Assembly (NCBI GenBank): GCA_946413245.1
Contig: CAMKJS010000006.1
Location: 1-64,000 of the forward strand
Reading direction: 5' to 3'
From: an uncultured Clostridia bacterium
GTDB lineage: Bacteria > Bacillota > Clostridia > Christensenellales > Aristaeellaceae
DNA length: 64,000 nt
The position numbers were made by a program, and so were the translations under genes. The first letter of the stretch is position 1, and each line of letters opens with the position of its first letter. The notes under the pieces were generated by a model. That model saw nothing but the letters and a program-made list of their open reading frames with translations, was not told the origin of the DNA and did not search any database. This document shows positions 47,142 to 54,897 of this stretch, piece by piece.

Positions 47142-48194
47142 GTGACGGTTATGGACTATCGCGCACTGGCGGACCGGGTGCTTGGCATGCTGCAGCGGGC
47201 GGACGGGAACGATCCCTCCCGCGGGCATCTGACCATGAACAACTGGGAGTGGCCAACCGGCGTGGCGCTGTACGGGATTTACAAGACCTATCAGCAGAGC
47301 GGGGACCGGAGCATTCTGGAGTATCTCGTCTCCTGGTATGACGATATGCTGTCCCGGGCGGAAAAGCCCCACCGCAACGTGAACACCGTGGCTCCGGTGC
47401 TGACGCTGGTATGCCTGTATCAGGAAACGGGGAACGAGGCGTACCTGCCCGTGATCGAAAGCTGGATCAGCTGGGTCATGCAGGAAATGCCGAGGACGGA
47501 GTACGGCGGCCTGCAGCACTGCACGGTGTGGAACAAGCACTATCAGCAGCTGTGGTGCGACACGCTGTTCATGGTGTGCCTGTTCCTGGCGAAGGCCGGC
47601 GTGGTGCTGAAGCGGCCGGAACTGATCGAGGAAGCGGAATACCAGTTTCTGATTCATATCCGGTACCTGCAGGACAAGGTGAGCGGCCTGTTTTATCACG
47701 GGTGGACCTTTGACCGGCGGCATAACTTCGCCGGGGCCTTCTGGGCCCGGGGGAACGCCTGGTTCACCGCCGCGGCCGTCGAGCTGTACGATATCACGAA
47801 GCGGGACAGCGCGGCCATGCGGATGATCCGCTCCGCCTGGGAGGACCAGGTGCTGGCGCTCTGGAAATACCAGCGGGTGAACGGGCTGTATACCACGCTG
47901 ATCAACGTGGAGGAAACTTACTGCGAGACCAGCGCCACCGCAGCCATCGCCTACGGCGTGCTGAAGGGCATCCGGCTGGGCTGGCTGCCGCAGGAGCCCT
48001 ACGCGGAAATGGGCAAGCTCTCGGCGGACGCGGTCATCGGCCAGGTGGACGAGACCGGCGCGGTGCAGGGCGTGTCCGGCGGCACCGGCATGGGGCACGA
48101 CCTGCAGCATTATAAAGACATTATTGTCACTCCCACGGCCTATGGGCAGGGGCTGACCTTCCTGATGCTGACGGAACTGATGATCCGGGAATAA
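47142..48194 (+). CDS. GH105 unsaturated rhamnogalacturonyl hydrolase
   Basis: MNNWEWPTGVALYGIYKTYQ; YHGWTFDRRHNFAGAFWARGNAWFTAA; GTGMGHDLQHYKDIIVTPTAYGQGL. Confidence 0.92.
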   Translation: MTVMDYRALADRVLGMLQRADGNDPSRGHLTMNNWEWPTGVALYGIYKTYQQSGDRSILEYLVSWYDDMLSRAEKPHRNVNTVAPVLTLVCLYQETGNEAYLPVIESWISWVMQEMPRTEYGGLQHCTVWNKHYQQLWCDTLFMVCLFLAKAGVVLKRPELIEEAEYQFLIHIRYLQDKVSGLFYHGWTFDRRHNFAGAFWARGNAWFTAAAVELYDITKRDSAAMRMIRSAWEDQVLALWKYQRVNGLYTTLINVEETYCETSATAAIAYGVLKGIRLGWLPQEPYAEMGKLSADAVIGQVDETGAVQGVSGGTGMGHDLQHYKDIIVTPTAYGQGLTFLMLTELMIRE

Positions 48195-48245
48195 ACCGGA
48201 GCGGCGAAAACCGCCGGACGATGAAAGGGAAAGGATGAGGCACAC

Positions 48246-49202
48246 ATGACCACCAAGGCTGCGGAGCTCAGGGCTGCCCGGGGATCCGGCAGGGAATACT
48301 GGCGCCGGCTCTGGAGCAATATCAAGCGGGATAAATGGCTGTATCTGCTGCTGCTTCCCGGTGTGATCTACTTTATCGTATTCAAGTACCTGCCCATGTT
48401 CGGCATCGTGATCGCCTTTGAGAACTATGTGCCGTTTTCCGGGGTGCTCGGGAGCGAATGGGTCGGTTTGAAATGGTTTCAGTCTTTCTTCGGGTATCCG
48501 GACTGGATCAACTACCTGACCAACACGCTGATTCTGAGCGTGATGAATCTGGTCTTCTTTTTCCCGGCGCCGATCATCCTGGCGCTGATGCTGAACGAAA
48601 TGCGCTCCCTTCGGTATAAAAAACTGCTGCAGACCCTGTTGTATGTGCCGCACTTCATCTCCATCGTGATCGTGGTTTCCATCACTTTCGTCATGTTCGG
48701 TTCCTCGGGCATCGTATACAAGCTGACGGCGCAAATGCTTGGTCATCCGATCAAATACATGAGTTCGCCGGATACCTTCCGCTGGATGATCATCGGGCAG
48801 ACGATCTGGAAGGAAACCGGCTGGGGAACCATCATTTTCCTGGCGGCGCTGACGAACGTCGACACCCAGCTGTACGAAGCCGCCATGGTGGACGGCGCCG
48901 GGCGGCTCCGCCGTCTGTGGCACATCACGCTGCCGGCCATCCGTTCCACGATTGTGCTGATGCTGATTCTGCGGATGGGCAGCATGCTGGATACCGGTTA
49001 TGACCACCTGATCCTGATGGCGAATTCGATGAACCGGAAGGTCAGTCAGACGCTGGACGTGTTCGTGTACCAGCAGGGTATTCAGCAGGGCAGGTTCAGC
49101 TATGCGTCCGCCATCGGCCTGATGAAATCCATCGTCAGCGTTACCCTGGTGCTGTTCTCCAACAAGATTGCGCATATGATGGGCGAGCAGGGCCTGTACT
49201 GA
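48246..49202 (+). CDS. CUT1-type sugar ABC transporter permease (LplB-like)
   Basis: TQLYEAAMVDGAGRLRRLWHITLPAIRS EAA loop. Confidence 0.93.
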   Translation: MTTKAAELRAARGSGREYWRRLWSNIKRDKWLYLLLLPGVIYFIVFKYLPMFGIVIAFENYVPFSGVLGSEWVGLKWFQSFFGYPDWINYLTNTLILSVMNLVFFFPAPIILALMLNEMRSLRYKKLLQTLLYVPHFISIVIVVSITFVMFGSSGIVYKLTAQMLGHPIKYMSSPDTFRWMIIGQTIWKETGWGTIIFLAALTNVDTQLYEAAMVDGAGRLRRLWHITLPAIRSTIVLMLILRMGSMLDTGYDHLILMANSMNRKVSQTLDVFVYQQGIQQGRFSYASAIGLMKSIVSVTLVLFSNKIAHMMGEQGLY

Positions 49203-49219
49203 GAAAGGAGGAATGGAAA

Positions 49220-50161
49220 ATGGATCACACCGCATCCTCCCCGAAAAAGAAACTGAAGGTTTCCTCCGGCCCGGTGGGGCAGAGCAGCTCCGTCGGCAGC
49301 CGGATCTTCGACACGTTCAATTATCTGTTTCTGACCCTGGTGGCCGTTACCACGATTCTGCCGTTTATATATATCATCGGCGCATCCTTTGCCACGGAAT
49401 ATGAAATTGCCACCCGGCCGATGTTCTTTATTCCGCAGAATGTTTCCACCGGCGCGTACGAGTTTATTTTCTCGTCGAACAAAATCCTGCGGGGATTCAG
49501 CAACTCGATCTTTATTACGGTGTGCGGTACAGCCATCAATCTGTTCTGTACGGTAACGATGGCGTACGCGCTGTCCAAGACCCGGTTGCGCGGGCGGAAC
49601 TTTTTCCTGAACATGGTTATTGTTTCCATGTTCTTCTCCGGCGGAATGATTCCGGGGTATATCGTAATCGCAAACATCCTGAATCTGTCCAATACGTACT
49701 GGGCGGTCTTGCTTCCGGGAGCGATCAGCGCGTATAACATGATGATCGTGAAGAACTTTTTCCAGAGTATTCCCCAGGAGCTGGAAGAATCCGCGTCCAT
49801 GGACGGATGCACCGATATCGGCGTGCTGCTCCGCATCGTGCTGCCTCTGTCCCTGCCGGTGTTGGCAACCTTCGGCCTGTTCTACGCGGTAGGTCACTGG
49901 AACGCTTACTTCGGTGCCATGATTTACATGAAGAGTGCCAAGGAAAAATGGCCGCTGCAGGTGCTGCTCCGCGAACTGATCATCCTGTCCAACGGTACGG
50001 CGGGCGATATGAACAATCTGGATCCCGAGTTTGTGCAGCCGCCGGAACAGTCTGTCAAGATGGCGGTCATCGTGGTCTCCACGGTTCCGATCATGCTGGT
50101 CTATCCTTTCCTGCAGAAGTATTTCGTGAAGGGTGTTATGGTTGGGGCACTTAAGGGTTGA
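49220..50161 (+). CDS. CUT1-type sugar ABC transporter permease (LplC-like)
   Basis: IPQELEESASMDGCTDIGVLLRIVLPLSLPVLATFGLF EAA loop; FLQKYFVKGVMVGALKG. Confidence 0.93.
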   Translation: MDHTASSPKKKLKVSSGPVGQSSSVGSRIFDTFNYLFLTLVAVTTILPFIYIIGASFATEYEIATRPMFFIPQNVSTGAYEFIFSSNKILRGFSNSIFITVCGTAINLFCTVTMAYALSKTRLRGRNFFLNMVIVSMFFSGGMIPGYIVIANILNLSNTYWAVLLPGAISAYNMMIVKNFFQSIPQELEESASMDGCTDIGVLLRIVLPLSLPVLATFGLFYAVGHWNAYFGAMIYMKSAKEKWPLQVLLRELIILSNGTAGDMNNLDPEFVQPPEQSVKMAVIVVSTVPIMLVYPFLQKYFVKGVMVGALKG

Positions 50162-50209
50162 TCTGCGGCAGATGCCGCTGACAATACACAAAAAAAGGAG
50201 GCTAACCCC

Positions 50210-51718
50210 ATGAAGAAACTCGTTTCCCTGTTCCTGGCGCTGGCGATGCTCTTTACGATGATGAGCTTTGCCGCTGCGGACGAACCCTTCGAAATCACCG
50301 TTATGGTGCCCGAGTTCACGCTGGACGTGGACTATGTGGAAGAAGGCAACCCGATTCTGGCGAAGATCGAAGAACTCACCGGTGTGAAGCTGAAGATGCA
50401 GTTTGTGTCCAATGAAGGATACGGCGACATCGTCAGCACCACCCTGACTGAAAATGATCCGCCTATGCTGATGGCTGTTACGGACGCCCGCGCTCCGTCC
50501 ATCATCGACTCTGCCCGTGCCGGCGCTTTCTGGGATCTGACCGATTTTATCGCCGATGCGGAAAACTATCCGAATCTGGCTGCCGGTCCCGCCGGTGTTT
50601 ACAACAACATCTCCATCGACGGCCGGATCTACGGCATCTTCCGTTCCCGTGCCTTCCCGCGCGCCGGTATCTACTATCGTCTGGATGTCGCGAAGCAGGC
50701 TGGTTTCGACAGAGAAGTCAAGACCATCGACGACCTGACTGAACTGGCTGAGAAGCTGGCGGCTGTCAGCGACGACACCTATGCCCTGAATATGTGCTCC
50801 TACGCCGCGGGCACCATCAGCGTGATCACCGTGGCCATGGGCGCTCCCAACAACTGGGGCATTGACGAGAACGGCGACATCTATCCCGCTCACAAGTCTC
50901 CCGCCTATCTGGAAGGCCTGAACTGGCTGCGCCATCTGTATGAAATCGGCGGCATTGATCCCGACTTCATCGAGATCCCCACTTCCGAATGGGACAACAT
51001 CGAGCGCAACGGCAAGGCGTTCATGCGGTTTGACTGCCTGGACAACGCTCACCGTCAGCAGGAATGGTTCGAAAACAACGTCGAAGGCGTGACCGAGCAG
51101 CTGTTCCAGAGCGTGGGCCCGGTGGCCAAGGCGGACGGTTCCATCAGCGTGTGGCCGCAGAACAACGGCTTTGCGGGTGAAATCCTGATCAATAAAAAAG
51201 CCGTTTCCGAAGAAGACCTGCCCAAGGTTGTGAAGTTCCTTGACTGGTGCAACGGCCCCGAAGGCCAGACCATCCTGAATGCCGGCTTGGAAGGCGTCAC
51301 TTACTGGGTCAACGAGGACGGCTATCGCTACGTGCCGGATGACAAGGCTGACGAAGCGAGCCAGAACTCCAAGATGTATCTGCATGACTTCAACCAGCTG
51401 GGCATGGGCGTTCCCGGCAACCTGGAGAATCCTCCGGCCGTCCAGAACCGCGGCCTCACCACGCTGCGTGAACGGTATGCGAACCTGAACATCGAACTGG
51501 CGCCCTATGCGGTGACCGACCCCTGCTTCCCCTTCGTCAGCCAGACCGCCGTTGACCGCGGTGCCGAGCTGAGCCAGATCATCTCCGACGCGGCCGTGCA
51601 GTATATCGCCGGCGTTATCAGCGAAGATGAACTGAAGGCTGCCTGGGACGAATGGGCTTCCAAGGGTGGCGATCAGATGACTGCTGAGTACAACGAAGCG
51701 TATCATGCCGCTCAGTAA
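50210..51718 (+). CDS. Extracellular solute-binding protein (CUT1 family)
   Basis: Signal peptide MKKLVSLFLALAMLFTMMSFAAA|DE; follows two permeases. Confidence 0.9.
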   Translation: MKKLVSLFLALAMLFTMMSFAAADEPFEITVMVPEFTLDVDYVEEGNPILAKIEELTGVKLKMQFVSNEGYGDIVSTTLTENDPPMLMAVTDARAPSIIDSARAGAFWDLTDFIADAENYPNLAAGPAGVYNNISIDGRIYGIFRSRAFPRAGIYYRLDVAKQAGFDREVKTIDDLTELAEKLAAVSDDTYALNMCSYAAGTISVITVAMGAPNNWGIDENGDIYPAHKSPAYLEGLNWLRHLYEIGGIDPDFIEIPTSEWDNIERNGKAFMRFDCLDNAHRQQEWFENNVEGVTEQLFQSVGPVAKADGSISVWPQNNGFAGEILINKKAVSEEDLPKVVKFLDWCNGPEGQTILNAGLEGVTYWVNEDGYRYVPDDKADEASQNSKMYLHDFNQLGMGVPGNLENPPAVQNRGLTTLRERYANLNIELAPYAVTDPCFPFVSQTAVDRGAELSQIISDAAVQYIAGVISEDELKAAWDEWASKGGDQMTAEYNEAYHAAQ

Positions 51719-51738
51719 TCCGTGACCGACAAGATCCG

Positions 51739-51767
51739 GGGCTGCCGCTGTCCGCAGCGGCAGCCCC
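51739..51767 (+). promoter_or_regulatory. Intercistronic hairpin between SBP and deacetylase genes
   Basis: GGGGCTGCCGCTG-TCC-GCAGCGGCAGCCCC-type stem, no following T-run. Confidence 0.6.
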
Positions 51768-51787
51768 TTCCTGTGAAGGAGGAATAT

Positions 51788-52588
51788 ATGAACCGGGTAT
51801 ACTGCTGCTTTCCTGGAGGAAAGCATAAAGCGCTGACCATGAGCTACGACGACGGGCGTACCCAGGACCGCCGCCTGGTGGAAATCTTCAACACGTACGG
51901 AATCAAAGGCACCTTTCATCTGAACAGCGGTCTCTTTGACCGGGGGGACCGGGTGCTGCCGGAAGAGATCCCGGCGCTGTACGCCGGCCACGAGGTGGCC
52001 TGCCACACCGTAACCCATCCGACCGTCGCCCGCTGCCCCCTGCCTGAAGTGGCGCAGGAGGTGCTGGAAGACCGGAAATTCCTGGAAAAGCAGACCGGGT
52101 ATCCGGTCCGGGGACTCAGCTATCCCAACGGCTCTGTTACGAAAGACATCGAAGCCCTGCTGCCGGCTCTGGGAATCCGTTATTCCCGGGTGGTGGGCTC
52201 TTCTGACGGCTTTGCCCTGCCGGAAAACCCCTACCGCTGGCAGGCGACCTGCCATCACAATCACCGGCTGATGGAGCTGGGGGAACAGTTCCTGGGGCTT
52301 TTCAAAAAGCAGTATCTGTACCTCATGTACGTCTGGGGGCACAGCTACGAGTTTGACGACAAAAACAACTGGGACCTGATGGAATCCTTCTGCCGCATGA
52401 TGGGCGGGAAGGAGGATATCTGGTACTGTACCAATATAGAGTTCATGGACTGCATGGACGATTTCGCCCGCCTGCGCTTCGCGGCGGACAACAGCTTTGT
52501 GCAGAATCCCAACGCGCGGGATTCCTGGATCTCCGTCAACGACGGGACTCCTGTACGCGTCCCTGCCGGGGAAACCGTACGGCTGTGA
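51788..52588 (+). CDS. Polysaccharide deacetylase-fold (CE4-like) protein, no signal peptide
   Basis: ALTMSYDDGRTQDRRLVEIFNTYGIKGTFHLNSG; EVACHTVTHPT metal motif. Confidence 0.85.
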   Translation: MNRVYCCFPGGKHKALTMSYDDGRTQDRRLVEIFNTYGIKGTFHLNSGLFDRGDRVLPEEIPALYAGHEVACHTVTHPTVARCPLPEVAQEVLEDRKFLEKQTGYPVRGLSYPNGSVTKDIEALLPALGIRYSRVVGSSDGFALPENPYRWQATCHHNHRLMELGEQFLGLFKKQYLYLMYVWGHSYEFDDKNNWDLMESFCRMMGGKEDIWYCTNIEFMDCMDDFARLRFAADNSFVQNPNARDSWISVNDGTPVRVPAGETVRL

Positions 52589-52606
52589 CGGTTCCGGGCC
52601 GGAAGT

Positions 52607-53284
52607 ATGAAAGGACTGGTAAGCGGTATGCCGACAATCTGGGTGATCGGAGATTCCACGGTGGAGGATAACCAGCCTCCGTTCAGGGGCTGGGGCTGGG
52701 CGCTGCCGGAATATGTCCGGGAGGGCGTCCGGGTGCGGAACATCGCCCTCAGCGGGCGCAGCAGCCGGAGCTTCCGGGAGGAAGGCCTGTTTGAACCGGC
52801 GGAAAAAGAGATGAAAGCCGGCGATTTGCTGCTGATTCAGTTTGGCCACAATGACGAAAAGGAAGACGAGCGGCACACCGATCCGGAAAGCACCTATCCG
52901 GAGCATCTCTGGCGCTACTGCGCCGAGGCGCTGGAGCGGGGAGCGCAGCCGGTGCTGCTGACTTCCGTGGAGCGGCGCTTTTTTACGGCGGACGGGGGGC
53001 TGCTGTATACCCACGGGGAATATCCCGCGGCGGTCCGGAAGCTGGCGGAGGAAAAGCACGTTCCCCTGTGCGACCTGCAGAAGGCCAGCCGGAAGCTGTA
53101 CCTGTCCCTCGGGCCGGAGAAGACGGCGGAGCTGTTCGTGCGCCTTGCGCCGGGCGAGCATCCGGATTTCCCGGATGGGCATGACGACAAAACGCATTTC
53201 AACGCGGCCGGCGCCCGGGCCGTCGCGGGCCTGGTGGTCACGGAGCTGAAAAAGATTCCCGTATGCGCGCCTTATCTGAAATAA
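52607..53284 (+). CDS. SGNH/GDSL esterase, rhamnogalacturonan acetylesterase-like
   Basis: TIWVIGDSTVEDN block I; NIALSGRSSRSF block II; LIQFGHNDEK block III; DKTHFN block V. Confidence 0.85.
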   Translation: MKGLVSGMPTIWVIGDSTVEDNQPPFRGWGWALPEYVREGVRVRNIALSGRSSRSFREEGLFEPAEKEMKAGDLLLIQFGHNDEKEDERHTDPESTYPEHLWRYCAEALERGAQPVLLTSVERRFFTADGGLLYTHGEYPAAVRKLAEEKHVPLCDLQKASRKLYLSLGPEKTAELFVRLAPGEHPDFPDGHDDKTHFNAAGARAVAGLVVTELKKIPVCAPYLK

Positions 53285-53341
53285 CGCTGTACGCGCCGGG
53301 TTTCGGTCCGGCATTGCTGAAGACGAGAGGGAGGAAAGCGG

Positions 53342-54178
53342 ATGAATATCGGAATTCGTTTGCATGACACGGCGCCGGGAACGCTGCGGGAACGGCTGGG
53401 CTTTGCCCGGGAGCAGGGTTTTACCTGCACTCATCTTGCACTGAGCAAGGCGATGGACGGCTTTCGGATGGAGGACGCCCCGGCGCTGCTGACGGACAGC
53501 CTGGCGAAGGAGGTCCGCGGCGCGCTGGAGGAAACCGGTATCGAATGCGCGGTGCTGGGCTGCTACCTGAACCTGGCGGACCCGAATGAGGAGCGCCGGA
53601 AGCACACGCAGGAGATCTACAAGGCGCATCTCGGCTTCGCGGGAAAGATCGGCGCGCGCATGGTGGGAACGGAAACCTACGCGAATCCGGAATCCCGGTT
53701 CGAGGCGGCCCCGCAGGAGAGCGAGGAGGCATACCGCCTGTTCCTGGAAGGCCTGCGGCCGGTGGCCCGGTGCGCGGAGGAGGCGGGTACGGTTCTGGCG
53801 GTGGAGCCGGTGAGCTATCACATCATTTCCACGCCGGAGCGGGCGGAGAGAATGCTGAACGATATCGGCTCCGACCACGTGAAGATCATTCTGGACGCGG
53901 TGAACCTGCTGGTGCCGGGGCAGGAGGAGCGGGCGGAAGAACTTGTGGCGGACGCGATCCGGCGCCTGGGAGACCGGATCATCATGCTGCATATGAAGGA
54001 TTATATTCCGCTGGAGGGAAAGACGAAATCCGTGGCTTGCGGCACCGGACACATGCGGTACGGGCAGCTGCTGCGCTTTGCCCGGGAACGGAACTTGCCC
54101 ATGACGCTGGAGGATACGGTGCCGGAGAACGCGGAGCAGGCCAGGCTCTTCCTGGAGCAGATCGGAGCGGCTCTGTGA
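53342..54178 (+). CDS. Sugar phosphate isomerase/epimerase (AP-endonuclease-2-type TIM barrel)
   Basis: AVEPVSYHIISTPERAERML, HVKIILDAVNLL, IIMLHMKDY, VACGTGHMRYGQLL. Confidence 0.88.
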   Translation: MNIGIRLHDTAPGTLRERLGFAREQGFTCTHLALSKAMDGFRMEDAPALLTDSLAKEVRGALEETGIECAVLGCYLNLADPNEERRKHTQEIYKAHLGFAGKIGARMVGTETYANPESRFEAAPQESEEAYRLFLEGLRPVARCAEEAGTVLAVEPVSYHIISTPERAERMLNDIGSDHVKIILDAVNLLVPGQEERAEELVADAIRRLGDRIIMLHMKDYIPLEGKTKSVACGTGHMRYGQLLRFARERNLPMTLEDTVPENAEQARLFLEQIGAAL

Positions 54179-54834
54179 ACGCCGTGAAGAAGATCGTCAT
54201 CTGCGGGGATTCTACGGCCGCGTCCTACAATCCGGAGGAGTCCCTGCTCGTGGGCTGGGGACAGCTGCTGGATTGCTTTCTGCCGGAACGGGTGAAGGTG
54301 CTGAACCGGGCAATGGCCGGCCGCAGCACCAAATCCTTCCTGGCGGAGGGACGACTGTCGGCCGCGGAGACGGAGCTCTGCCCCGGTGATCTGCTGCTGG
54401 TTCAGTTCGCCCACAACGACTGGAACGAAAAGCCGGAGCGGCATACCGAGCCCTGGGGAGACTACCGGGAAAACCTGAAAATTTATATTGAAACCGCGCG
54501 GCGGCACGGGGCGGTGCCGGTGCTGCTAACGCCCATCTGCATGCGCGTGTGGGAGGCGGGAAAGCTGCGGCCCACCCACGGGGAATACCCGGAAGCCATG
54601 AGGGAAACGGCAGAGGAAGAGGGCGTTCCGCTGATCGACCTGTACGCGGAAAGCTTTCGGATCGTTTCCGAAATGGGGGAGGAGAAAAGCAAGGATCTGT
54701 ACACGCACCTGAAGCCCGGGGAGGATCCCCGGCTGCCGGACGGCGCGGAGGACGACGCGCACACCCGCTTCGCGGGGGCGGAGCGGTTTGCCCGATTTAC
54801 GGCGGAACAGCTGAAAACCGCCGGGCTCGTATAG
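54175..54834 (+). CDS. SGNH/GDSL esterase, rhamnogalacturonan acetylesterase-like (second copy)
   Basis: IVICGDSTAASYNPEE; VLNRAMAGRSTKSF; LVQFAHNDWNEK; DAHTRF; GTG start overlapping previous stop (GTGA). Confidence 0.82.
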   Translation: MNAVKKIVICGDSTAASYNPEESLLVGWGQLLDCFLPERVKVLNRAMAGRSTKSFLAEGRLSAAETELCPGDLLLVQFAHNDWNEKPERHTEPWGDYRENLKIYIETARRHGAVPVLLTPICMRVWEAGKLRPTHGEYPEAMRETAEEEGVPLIDLYAESFRIVSEMGEEKSKDLYTHLKPGEDPRLPDGAEDDAHTRFAGAERFARFTAEQLKTAGLV

Positions 54835-54848
54835 CGCCCGGCGGTTTT
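54814..54848 (+). terminator. Intrinsic terminator overlapping the 3' end of the esterase CDS
   Basis: AAAACCGCCGGGC-loop-GCCCGGCGGTTTT; stop codon TAG lies in the loop. Confidence 0.85.
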
Positions 54849-54897
54849 CTGTGTTATAATGTGTGCGAATATCCGAAGAGGAACGGACGGCGAGAAT

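Noticed and set aside
49100-54052. 1650-aa open frame on the minus strand
   Set aside because: Antisense to permease, SBP, deacetylase, esterase and epimerase genes with clear motifs; low-complexity His/Arg/Gly-rich translation typical of shadow ORFs in GC-rich codon-biased DNA.
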